Assembly (NCBI GenBank): GCA_035913415.1
Contig: JAMIIV010000047.1
Location: 1 to 64,000, forward strand
Length of the DNA: 64,000 bases
Source: UBA5070 sp035913415
GTDB lineage: Bacteria > Fibrobacterota > Fibrobacteria > UBA5070
Direction: 5' to 3'
Numbering within the stretch: the stretch's first letter is position 1; every line of letters begins with the position of its first letter. The position numbers and the translations under genes are program-made. The notes under the pieces are model-generated. The model did no database searches. It saw only the letters and a list, made by a program, of their open reading frames with translations, and was not told the origin of the DNA. Positions 50,446-57,790 of this stretch are shown here, one piece after another.

Positions 50446-51599
50446 ACCGCATCCATGCTCTGGCGCTTGCGCTTTGTCCAATCCTGGTCGCCTGTGACAG
50501 CGCGGAACAGGATCGTGGTGCGGGCGGGTTCGGCTCGGAAACGACCAACGGCATCCAGGTGGCGGGAAGTGGCGAAGCGGGAACCATCCTGACCGCACGC
50601 AGGCTCGATCGCGTGGAAGCACCCTACCGCACGCGCATCGATTCGACGGGAAACCTCGAATGGAAACTCCCCCCGGGCTCCTGGGCTGTGCAGGGATCCC
50701 TCGGTGAACGAAGTTTCCAGCGCCATCTGATCTTGCGACCCACGGACTCCGCCACGGAATTGGAATGGCTCACGCTTGCGGCTCCAGGGACGCTCCAAGG
50801 GCGCGTTGTCGGGCTGCCTGCCTCTCCCGCAGCGGACTTGAACGTCTGGCTGCCGGGAATGGGCCGGTGCGTCCCCATCAACCGGGATGGTTCTTTCCGC
50901 TTCGACGATGTCCCACTCGGGCCTTACGTGATCCGCCTGGTGCAAGGCAATACGGTGCTCGCCGAAACCTTCGGGCATACGTGCGATTGCGCCAGCATCG
51001 TCTTGAATCCGTCCGACAGGTCCTTCCTGCTGGATGACTTCGACAACGATGGAACTCCCCGCGTGGCGTACCTGCTTCCCCACAGCCAATGGATGGTGTG
51101 GGGAGGACTCCCCGCATCCATGCTCCTCCCCGACGGCCTATCGTTCGCACAGCTTCTCACCGATACCGGGGCTTGGAGCGGACGCAGCCTGCACGCGCCT
51201 GAAGTCAAAACGCAGTTCGGGAGTTCCACGCTGGCTCTGATGTTCGGTTCGCGCGGGGTTTCCGAGGGGGAATCCTTCTACGATCTGTCGGGATCCGACT
51301 CCCTGGTCTTCCAGGTCAAGGGCTCGGGGCGCCTGGACCTGGAACTTTGGGCCCGGCCCAAGGATCGGAGCACCCAGGGCGTGGGGTTTCCGCACTACCA
51401 CGTGGGTCAGCTCGACTCCTTCCGATGGCAGCGTGTCGCCATCTCCTGGAAGGAGTTCATGGGGTCGGACGAGGCTCCCCTGGGGAGCGGTTTTTCCAAC
51501 CTGGAAGTCCACAAGGTCGTGTTCACCTACAGCTCCGGTGACCTGTGGCTCGACGACATCCGGATCCAGGGGGCCACCCCATCGACCTTCCTGCGCTGA
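50442..51599 (+). CDS. Lipoprotein coupled to the TIGR02147 gene
   Basis: The 385-residue protein has a lipobox ending at C18 (LCPILVAC). Residues ~45-180 form an Ig-like/carboxypeptidase-regulatory-like domain (GTLQGRVVGLPAS, FDDVPLGPYVIRLVQGN). Residues ~190-385 form a jelly-roll resembling CBM11/CIA30-type carbohydrate-binding modules (LDDFDNDGTPRVAYL, ending SSGDLWLDDIRIQG). It uses a TTG start inside the preceding stop. Surface sensing or carbohydrate binding is inferred; the regulator-lipoprotein pairing is the interesting part. Confidence 0.82.
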   Translation: MNRIHALALALCPILVACDSAEQDRGAGGFGSETTNGIQVAGSGEAGTILTARRLDRVEAPYRTRIDSTGNLEWKLPPGSWAVQGSLGERSFQRHLILRPTDSATELEWLTLAAPGTLQGRVVGLPASPAADLNVWLPGMGRCVPINRDGSFRFDDVPLGPYVIRLVQGNTVLAETFGHTCDCASIVLNPSDRSFLLDDFDNDGTPRVAYLLPHSQWMVWGGLPASMLLPDGLSFAQLLTDTGAWSGRSLHAPEVKTQFGSSTLALMFGSRGVSEGESFYDLSGSDSLVFQVKGSGRLDLELWARPKDRSTQGVGFPHYHVGQLDSFRWQRVAISWKEFMGSDEAPLGSGFSNLEVHKVVFTYSSGDLWLDDIRIQGATPSTFLR

Positions 51600-51632
51600 C
51601 CACCGGGCCCGTGCGAGCGTATCTTCTGGTTC

Positions 51633-52310
51633 ATGCCGAGCGCACGGGGTATCCCGACGAAGGTGGGCCAAGACGCGATGCACGATGACTGGAACCGATT
51701 GCAGGAGATGGAGCCGGGTCGCGGGAAGACATTCCGTTCGGCCTTGCCCATCGCCGAGCTGGTCCGTTACGGCGATTGCCGAGACGAAGCCGGTTTCGAA
51801 GCCGCGATCCGCGATCTGACCTCCCGTCTTCCATTCCCGACCGAATTCTGGCCGGTCTTTGGCGATTACCGCGAAGAACACTGGGCGGTGGATGTGACGC
51901 CTTGGGAGTACGCCTTTCTGTATTGCGAGCGGGGGCACCGTGATCTGCGCGCCACAGAGCGGGATTTCGTGGGTGCCTTCTACCAGGTCGTGAAACTGCT
52001 CGCTCCACCGTACACAGCCGGCGCGGCGCTTTTGGCCGCCCAGTTGCATCCGCTCGATCATGCCCGTTCCCTGAGGTGGTTGCAGGCCAGTTCGGAAATC
52101 GCGCTTCACTTCCAGGTCAACGAAGCCTTCGGACTGCGCACCGCGTGCCACAACCTGCTTTGGATGTGCGAGGAGTTGGTTCGGACGGGATTGGCACGCG
52201 ACCTGGGCGAAGCCTTTGGCCAGCAGGATCGCCTGGTGCATGCCCTGCGGCTGGGGGGCATGTCACGCTCCATGGCGCAGCGACTCCATGCGAGGCTCTT
52301 GCGCCGCTGA
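51633..52310 (+). CDS. Unknown 225-residue protein
   Basis: This is a soluble, mostly helical protein of unknown function. Notable segments are FPTEFWPVFGDYREEHWAVDVTP (shown in two overlapping parts), EYAFLYCERGHRDL, LRWLQASSEIALHFQV and ACHNLLWMCEELVRTGLA. No catalytic motif is clear and no signal peptide is present. TATCTT ends seven bases before the ATG at 51633, supporting that start; a later Met at 51678 is an alternative. It is convergent with the helical gene at 52329. Confidence 0.6.
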   Translation: MPSARGIPTKVGQDAMHDDWNRLQEMEPGRGKTFRSALPIAELVRYGDCRDEAGFEAAIRDLTSRLPFPTEFWPVFGDYREEHWAVDVTPWEYAFLYCERGHRDLRATERDFVGAFYQVVKLLAPPYTAGAALLAAQLHPLDHARSLRWLQASSEIALHFQVNEAFGLRTACHNLLWMCEELVRTGLARDLGEAFGQQDRLVHALRLGGMSRSMAQRLHARLLRR

Positions 52311-52328
52311 GAATCCGGCTTCGGCCCA

Positions 52329-52760
52329 TCAGGCGGGCGAAGTCTCCATGGCGCCGATGGGCCCGAGGAGGGCGTCGGCGTGGTCGCGGGCGGCCTGGGC
52401 GATGGCCAGGAGGCGTTCCAGCGAGGCTTCATCCGGAGCCCGTCGTTTGGTTGCGGCCAGGGAGCACAGGTCGGCCACATCGTCCATGTGGTGGAGAAAA
52501 GCCACATCATCGGGGTCGAGCGGTGCGACTTTCGACATCGCATGGGTCAGGTCATGGAACGTGTGGTTGTCGGGGAGGTCGCCCGACTCCATGAGGATCG
52601 CCATCAGGTGCTTCTCGATGGCCATGCCCAGCAGGTTGAAGCGGATCTCGGGGGTGAAGACCTGGGGCCGCTTGAGGGCGCCTCGGGCCGCTTTCAGATA
52701 GGAGTCGCCTTCGGCTTGGAAGGTCCGATAGCCCGAGATCGCGTCGGTGCCGAAATCCAT
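52329..52760 (-). CDS. Helical HEPN-like protein
   Basis: The 143-residue all-helical protein includes FNLLGMAIEKHLMAILMESG and PDNHTFHDLTHAM. This pattern resembles HEPN-domain proteins, in which a similar stretch precedes the RxxxxH site. A canonical RxxxxH is not seen, only RDHADALL, so RNase activity is unsupported. No nucleotidyltransferase partner (MNT) lies next to it. An AGGA site precedes the ATG at 52760. Confidence 0.6.
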   Translation of the reverse strand: MDFGTDAISGYRTFQAEGDSYLKAARGALKRPQVFTPEIRFNLLGMAIEKHLMAILMESGDLPDNHTFHDLTHAMSKVAPLDPDDVAFLHHMDDVADLCSLAATKRRAPDEASLERLLAIAQAARDHADALLGPIGAMETSPA

Positions 52761-52887
52761 GGTGTCCGTCCTGGTATTGGGGTGCGACCCAACCAAGAGC
52801 AAAGCGCAGGCCACGCCCCATTCGAAGGGGAGGTGGCCTGGGAAGGATGACACGAATTGACACGACGGGACAAAGCCCCGCGGCAGG

Positions 52888-53643
52888 TCAGATTTTCGTC
52901 GGGAGGGAATTCCGGGACATGGGCGACTTGGTCTCGGAAATGCCGAAAGGGCTCATGGCGCGGGCTTGCTGCACGGACACGAATTCGCAGTCCAGATCCA
53001 ACAAGCGCAGGATCATGGCTTCCCACTGCCCAATGGTATGCGCATGGTCGTGTCCGACGAAGATGTCCAGGCCTTGGCCCGAGCGCGTTGGAAGCGCTTT
53101 GTCCAGACGGGACAGGACTTTCTGCAAAGCGGGAGCGGCATCCCGGGAGTCGGAGGACTGGAGCGTCCAGTCTTCCAGGTCGAAGGTCCAGAACCAACTG
53201 AGGTCGCCGCTGCGCTCGCGGAAACGGGGATCCCGCACGGCGGGCATTTCGGGCACCTGGAACCCTCGGTTGCGCAGCGCGTCTTGAAGAGCGGCGTGGT
53301 GCTCCGGGCTGCCGACGCGGTCTTCGTAGGGGAAACGGAAGCAGCGGATCTCGCGGGGTAGGCCGGCACGCTCGTGGATGGCCTCGAGCAGGGCTTCGGT
53401 GCGGTCGATCTGGAGGCATGCCTCCCCAACCGAGAGCTTCGAGAAGAACGGGTGGTCCCAAGAGTGGTTGCCCAGGGTATGACCGTCCTGGAGCGCTTGA
53501 ACCCCGACATCCATGCGTTCGCGGAGGTTGTCGCCTCGGCAGAACCACAACACGGGTATGCCCAGAGGACGCAGGAACTCCAAGCGCTCTCGCATGAGGG
53601 GCGACGGAGAATCGTCGATGGTAAGTAGAACCTTGTGCTTCAT
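52888..53643 (-). CDS. Polysaccharide deacetylase (NodB-like)
   Basis: The 251-residue carbohydrate esterase family 4-type protein removes acetyl groups from chitin-, peptidoglycan- or xylan-type glycans. Motif 1 is LLTIDDSPSP with the catalytic/metal aspartates. Motif 2 is GNHSWDH, where the two His bind metal. FRFPYEDRVG is motif 3. No signal peptide is visible, so it may act in the cytoplasm or on imported sugars. It is divergent from the GH5 cellulase across 257 bases. Confidence 0.85.
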   Translation of the reverse strand: MKHKVLLTIDDSPSPLMRERLEFLRPLGIPVLWFCRGDNLRERMDVGVQALQDGHTLGNHSWDHPFFSKLSVGEACLQIDRTEALLEAIHERAGLPREIRCFRFPYEDRVGSPEHHAALQDALRNRGFQVPEMPAVRDPRFRERSGDLSWFWTFDLEDWTLQSSDSRDAAPALQKVLSRLDKALPTRSGQGLDIFVGHDHAHTIGQWEAMILRLLDLDCEFVSVQQARAMSPFGISETKSPMSRNSLPTKI

Positions 53644-53900
53644 GCGCCAGCCTGACCTGCGTGTGAAGTAGGGAAATGCGGAAGACGAGAATATCGCATC
53701 GCGATGCCGCGAAGCTGGGCATATCCCGCTGCGGTATTGGTTTTTGTGCTTCTTGAGCGTTCGTCGCAAGGGATCCTGGTTGCGTTCATGCCATGGGATG
53801 CAGAAGGAATGAACCGCAAAGGGCGATGGGGGAACCAATCTTCATGTGTCACCCTCCTCGCCACGGGGAAAGGAGGGGGCGGAAACGACGGAGGTTGGTG
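53644..53900. other. Divergent intergenic region before the GH5 cellulase
   Basis: The 257 bases hold a 12-bp palindrome GCATCGCGATGC (53696-53707), a candidate operator, within an AT-richer stretch (53690-53760). A GGAGG site at 53890-53894 serves the cellulase. No further gene is supported. Confidence 0.45.
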
Positions 53901-55631
53901 ATGATGGCGAGGTTCGGTTCGGTGCTGCTGGCGGTGTGCGTCCTTCTGGGGGCGGGGGAAGTGCATGCCGCGACCCCCGTCGAGATCCATGGATCCCTGG
54001 CCATCAAGGGCAAAGCCATGGTCGATGCCTCGGGACAGCCCGTGGTGCTGCGCGGGATGAGCCTGTTCTGGTCGGGTTGGGCGGGGCAGTTCTACAATCG
54101 GCGCGCCGTGCATTGGCTGGCCCACGACTGGAAGACCAGCGTGATCCGCGCGGCGGTGGGGGTCGAAGGAGGGGGCAACTACCTGGATACCGCAAGCAAC
54201 GGGGCGGCATCGAATCTCCGGCGCGTGGACAGCGTGATCCAGACCGCCATCGATCTGGGCATCTACGTGATCGTGGACTGGCACGACCACAACGCTCCCG
54301 ACCACCAAGCGCAGGCCGTGGAATTCTTCCAACGCATGGCGCGCAAGTGGGGAGCCCATCCCAATGTGCTCTACGAGATCTACAACGAGCCCCACGGGGC
54401 CATGGCCGCCGATGCCGCCACGGGCGCTCCCGCCGAAAAGGCCTGGACCTGGGCCCAGGTGAAGCTCTATTCCGAGGCGGTGATCGACTCCATCCGGGCC
54501 ATCGACCCCGACAACGTGATCCTGGTGGGGACGCCCACATGGTCGCAGGATGTGGACGTCGCGGCCAAGGCACCCATCCTGGGGCGACCGAACCTCGCCT
54601 ACGTCCTGCACTTCTACGCGGGCACCCATGACGCCGCCCTGCGCGCCAAGGCCGATGCCGCCCTGGCCAAGGGACTTGCGCTGTTCATCACCGAGTGGGG
54701 CACCTCCGCCGCCGACGGTGGAGGCGGCGAGGATCGCACGGTGTATTGGTCGGAATCCGTCGCGTGGCTGGATTGGGCCGATCGCAACGGGATTTCCTGG
54801 TGCAACTGGTCGGTGGTGGCCAAGGACGAGTCGTCGGCGGCTCTGATGCCCGGCGCTTCGGCGCGGGGCTGGTGGTCCGACTCCATGCTGTCGAATTCGG
54901 GCTGGTACGTCCGCGAACGCCTGCGTGAACAGGAGAGCGCCTGGTCGGTCGTGGCACCGGTCCCCGAATCCCTCCTGGTGGACACGGCATCGCTTCCGGG
55001 GCTGATCCAGGCTGAGGCCTTCGTGGCCCAGAAGGGGATCCAGACGGAATCCGGCTCCGACGAGGATTGGTCGGACAACGTGGGTTGGATCGAGAGCGGC
55101 GATTGGGCGGAATACCTCGCGAAGGTGCCCGAGGCCGGGGTCTGGTACGTGCACGCCCGCGTGGCCTCCAGCACCCAAGGGGGACTGCTTCTGGTTTCCG
55201 TCGAGGGTGCGCCCCCGGAGACACTCCAGGTGCCCGGAACCAAGGGGTGGCAGAACTGGACGACCGTCGTCTCTCCCGCGGCGCTGGCCGTCCCGGCAGG
55301 ATTGGTTCGCATCCGGCTTGATTTCGTTGGCGGCACCGGCAGCCTGTACAACCTCAACTGGATCTCCTTCGGCAGCTCCCCGATCGGAGTGGGGCCGAAG
55401 ATCCGGAATCCGCAGGCGCGCCTGTTCCGACGCGATGGGGGCGTCGAACTGCTGGGGTGTCGTCCTGGTGATCGCCTGGTCCTGCGCGATGCCGTGGGGC
55501 GCATCGTGGGCCGGGCGGAGGCCGAGGAGGGGCGTCTGCGCGCCTCGGTGGGGAGTGCGACGGGAATGCTGTTCGCCGAGGGGATCCGAGGGGGGGCGCC
55601 CTTCGCCGCCGTCGTTCCGGCGATTCCCTAG
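53901..55631 (+). CDS. Secreted GH5 cellulase with CBM6 and sorting-type tail
   Basis: The 576-residue exported endoglucanase has a signal peptide (FGSVLLAVCVLLGAGEVHA) and a GH5 (beta/alpha)8 barrel. The acid/base is E163 (YEIYNEPHG) and the nucleophile E265 (FITEWGTS), as in retaining cellulases. A CBM6-type module follows (IQAEAFVAQKG, GWIESGDWAEYLAKV, then LDFVGGTGSLYNLNWIS). The last ~70 residues (RLFRRDGGVELL, LVLRDAVGRIVGR) look like a type-IX-secretion/Fibrobacter-type C-terminal module. ATG 53901 follows GGAGG; a second Met is at 53904. Confidence 0.94.
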   Translation: MMARFGSVLLAVCVLLGAGEVHAATPVEIHGSLAIKGKAMVDASGQPVVLRGMSLFWSGWAGQFYNRRAVHWLAHDWKTSVIRAAVGVEGGGNYLDTASNGAASNLRRVDSVIQTAIDLGIYVIVDWHDHNAPDHQAQAVEFFQRMARKWGAHPNVLYEIYNEPHGAMAADAATGAPAEKAWTWAQVKLYSEAVIDSIRAIDPDNVILVGTPTWSQDVDVAAKAPILGRPNLAYVLHFYAGTHDAALRAKADAALAKGLALFITEWGTSAADGGGGEDRTVYWSESVAWLDWADRNGISWCNWSVVAKDESSAALMPGASARGWWSDSMLSNSGWYVRERLREQESAWSVVAPVPESLLVDTASLPGLIQAEAFVAQKGIQTESGSDEDWSDNVGWIESGDWAEYLAKVPEAGVWYVHARVASSTQGGLLLVSVEGAPPETLQVPGTKGWQNWTTVVSPAALAVPAGLVRIRLDFVGGTGSLYNLNWISFGSSPIGVGPKIRNPQARLFRRDGGVELLGCRPGDRLVLRDAVGRIVGRAEAEEGRLRASVGSATGMLFAEGIRGGAPFAAVVPAIP

Positions 55632-55676
55632 CGGACCGTCCGTTCGTGCGATCCGGGGCAAAGGGGCGAGAACCGC

Positions 55677-55706
55677 TTGACCTCGGGCGCGCGGGCGACA
55701 TAGATT
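55677..55706 (+). promoter_or_regulatory. Sigma-70 promoter of the lipoprotein-phoH operon
   Basis: TTGACC (55677-55682), an 18-base spacer and TAGATT (55701-55706) form a good vegetative promoter. The leader of about 25 bases includes AGAGG upstream of ATG 55737. Confidence 0.72.
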
Positions 55707-55736
55707 GACTCCACTCCCGTCAACCCAGAGGTTTTC

Positions 55737-55991
55737 ATGCGTCGCATCGCTCTTGTCCTTTCCCTGGTATCCGCGGCTTCCCTCGTTGGGTGTGGTGGTT
55801 CGGCCGCCGCCGGCGGCGGAGCTCCTTCCGCAAAGGCCCAGGCGACCGCCGAGGTCAACGCCGCCCGCGCCGAAGCCGAAGCCCAGGAGCAGAAGCTCTC
55901 GCAACTGCGCCAGGAAAAAGCGGATCTGGAAGCCCAGATCGAGGGCAAGAGCGCCCCTGCCGCTCCGGCCGCACCCGCCGCCCAGCCGTGA
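55737..55991 (+). CDS. Small coiled-coil lipoprotein
   Basis: The 84-residue protein has a lipobox ending at C19 (SAASLVGC), a heptad-type helix (AEAEAQEQKLSQLRQEKADL) and a Pro/Ala tail. It resembles Lpp-like or Alanine-zipper lipoproteins of the outer membrane, possibly linking to other envelope parts. It heads the operon, and phoH starts in its stop codon (GTGA). Strong promoter, signal and short length suggest abundance. Confidence 0.85.
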   Translation: MRRIALVLSLVSAASLVGCGGSAAAGGGAPSAKAQATAEVNAARAEAEAQEQKLSQLRQEKADLEAQIEGKSAPAAPAAPAAQP

Positions 55992-56986
55992 CCTCTCGTC
56001 CCCTGCGGACGAGAGTGCTGGAAGCGACTTCCGATCCCACCAAGGCCGCGATTCTCCAGAACGGGGAAAATGCCTTGGCGCGGATCGAGGATGCCTTTCG
56101 CGTCCGGGTCACCGCCCGTGACGAGGGATTCCTCGTCGAGGAAGGCGATGTCGAGGCGCATCGCCGCGCCATCGAGGTCCTGACCGAACTGGCGCGCATC
56201 GTCGACGACGCCGGTGCTCTCGATCCATACGTCGTCGATCTCCTGATCGCCGAAAGGCAACCGGTCGGCCAGCTCCATGAAGAGCTGTCTCGCCCCATTC
56301 TCTACGATGCCCGCGGAATCGCGGTGCGCGCCCGTACCGAAGGCCAACATCGATTGGTTCGTGCCGCGATGCGTCACGAACTCACCTTCGCCATCGGCCC
56401 TGCAGGCACAGGCAAGACCTATCTGGCCATCGCCATGGCCGTGGCCGCTTTGCAGCGTCGCGAGGTGGATCGCTTGGTGCTGGTGCGCCCCGCGGTCGAA
56501 GCGGGGGAAGAATTGGGCTTTTTGCCCGGCGACCTCAAGGAAAAGATCGCGCCCTATCTGCAGCCCATGATGGACGCCTTGCAGGAGTTGCTCCCTCGTC
56601 CCCGGTTCAAGGACGCGATGGAAAGTGGAGTGATCGAGATGGCTCCCCTTGCCTACATGCGGGGGCGCACCCTCAAGCGCTGCTTCGCCATCCTGGACGA
56701 GGCGCAAAACGCCACCATTCCGCAGATGAAGATGTTCCTGACCCGGCTCGGCACGCATTCCCGGGCGATTGTGACGGGAGATCCATCCCAGGTCGACCTG
56801 CCCGTGCGCACTTTGAGCGGACTTTCGCATGCCTGCACCATCCTGGAGCACGTGCCAGGGATCGCCCAGGTGCGGCTGGAAAGTCGCGACCAGATGCGTC
56901 ACCCGCTTGTCCAGTCGATCATCGATGCCTATGATTCCCAATCCGCGCTCGCGCGGACGCACTCCAACGCTGGAATGAACCCATGA
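55988..56986 (+). CDS. phoH: PhoH-family ATPase
   Basis: The 332-residue cytoplasmic P-loop ATPase is related to the helicase N-domain. Walker A is IGPAGTGKTYLA and Walker B is FAILDEAQNAT, followed by TRLGTHSRAIVTGDPSQVDLP, the PhoH-specific block. Family members are linked to RNA metabolism together with YbeY/YbeZ; ybeY is not adjacent here. The GTG start at 55988 overlaps the lipoprotein stop. The N-terminal ~110 residues carry the usual extension. Confidence 0.92.
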   Translation: MTSRPLRTRVLEATSDPTKAAILQNGENALARIEDAFRVRVTARDEGFLVEEGDVEAHRRAIEVLTELARIVDDAGALDPYVVDLLIAERQPVGQLHEELSRPILYDARGIAVRARTEGQHRLVRAAMRHELTFAIGPAGTGKTYLAIAMAVAALQRREVDRLVLVRPAVEAGEELGFLPGDLKEKIAPYLQPMMDALQELLPRPRFKDAMESGVIEMAPLAYMRGRTLKRCFAILDEAQNATIPQMKMFLTRLGTHSRAIVTGDPSQVDLPVRTLSGLSHACTILEHVPGIAQVRLESRDQMRHPLVQSIIDAYDSQSALARTHSNAGMNP

Positions 56987-57201
56987 ACGCCTTCGGCAAG
57001 CCCCACTACCTCCTTCTCGCCTTGGCGGCCGTTGTCGCCTTCGTCGGGATGATCCTCCTCTCGACCGGACTGGAGACCGACGCCGCCCTCGTCGTCGCTC
57101 CGATCCTGCTGTTTCTGGCCTACGTGGTCATGATTCCGGCTGCGTTGCTCTGGCCTGCAGAAAAAAAGCAGGTTGGGGCTGGACAAACAGAACGGTCCTG
57201 A
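56983..57201 (+). CDS. Small two-helix membrane protein
   Basis: The 72-residue protein has two hydrophobic helices (YLLLALAAVVAFVGMILLS and ALVVAPILLFLAYVVMIPA) and a basic tail. It starts in the phoH stop (ATGA), so it is the third gene of the operon. Function is unknown; tRNA-Val follows after 21 bases. Confidence 0.78.
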   Translation: MNAFGKPHYLLLALAAVVAFVGMILLSTGLETDAALVVAPILLFLAYVVMIPAALLWPAEKKQVGAGQTERS

Positions 57202-57222
57202 CTATTCTTTCTCACCTCGACG

Positions 57223-57296
57223 GGGCGCTTAGCTCAGCGGTTCAGAGCGTCCGCCTTACACGCGGAGGGTCACAGGTTCAAATCCTGTAGCGCCCA
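57223..57296 (+). tRNA. tRNA-Val (anticodon UAC)
   Basis: A full cloverleaf is seen: acceptor GGGCGCT pairs with AGCGCCC, the D-arm follows, anticodon stem TCCGC/GCGGA holds loop CTTACAC, and the T-arm has GGTTCAAATCC. The 3' CCA is not encoded. Confidence 0.95.
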
Positions 57297-57326
57297 CTGG
57301 AAAACGCATCCGTGGAGATCCCGAAA

Positions 57327-57400
<74 letters not shown>

Positions 57401-57404
57401 CTTA

Positions 57405-57441
57405 CGAAGCCCTCGTCCCTCCGGACGAGGGCTTCGTTTTT
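57405..57441 (+). terminator. Strong intrinsic terminator after tRNA-Asp
   Basis: CGAAGCCCTCGTCC (57405-57418) and its perfect complement (57423-57436) form a 14-bp stem with a 4-base loop, followed by TTTTT (57437-57441). It ends the tRNA transcript and probably the lipoprotein-phoH operon. Confidence 0.93.
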
Positions 57442-57532
57442 CTTGGCTCTTTTGATCAACCGCTGGAGCGGGAATCCGTTTTCGGCGTCGCTCAGAGCCT
57501 GAGAAAAACCGGTGCACCAGAAAGCCGCTCGT

Positions 57533-57615
57533 CCCTTCGACAGGCTCAGGACATGCCTGAGGAAGGGCGCCCGCCTCCCGCTCACCCTGAGCTCTGTCCT
57601 GAGCCTGTCGAAGGG
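57533..57615. repeat. 21-bp perfect inverted repeat with GAGCCTGTCGAAGGG core
   Basis: The arm at 57533-57553 (CCCTTCGACAGGCTCAGGACA, reported as positions) matches 57595-57615 perfectly. The core GAGCCTGTCGAAGGG is a dispersed intergenic element found in many bacterial genomes. The 350 bases between the terminator and the beta-helix gene (57442-57790) hold several copies and no gene. Confidence 0.8.
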
Positions 57616-57695
57616 GAGGCCCTGTGGCCGTCTCGAAGGGGGAGGGCAGCGGCGCCACGCTGAACACCATATGTTGTGACCGCGAACCCACCGCC

Positions 57696-57732
57696 CGCCC
57701 TTCGAGAGCTCTCCCGAGCCTGTCGAAGGGCG
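57696..57732. repeat. Further copy of the GAGCCTGTCGAAGGG element
   Basis: CGCCCTTCGA (57696-57705) pairs with TCGAAGGGCG (57723-57732), and the core GAGCCTGTCGAAGGG lies at 57716-57730. It belongs to the same family as the repeat at 57533. Confidence 0.65.
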
Positions 57733-57790
57733 CTTCGCTCCTCAGGACGAGCGGCGGATTTTGGCCGCTCGGAGGTTTTTTCTCACTCGC

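Noticed and set aside
52329..52760. HEPN toxin of a HEPN-MNT pair
   Set aside because: No RxxxxH motif and no nucleotidyltransferase gene next to it; kept only as HEPN-like.
53640..55904. 754-codon open frame antisense to the GH5 cellulase
   Set aside because: The plus strand carries both catalytic glutamates and a signal peptide; the antisense frame is low-complexity.
57152..57170. Hairpin CCTGC-A-rich-GCAGG near the end of the small membrane protein gene as a terminator
   Set aside because: It lies inside the coding sequence with only a 5-bp stem and the A-run in the loop; the 14-bp hairpin after tRNA-Asp is far better.
57533..57732. CRISPR array
   Set aside because: The repeats are inverted, unevenly spaced and few; no direct repeat-spacer pattern and no cas genes anywhere in the window.
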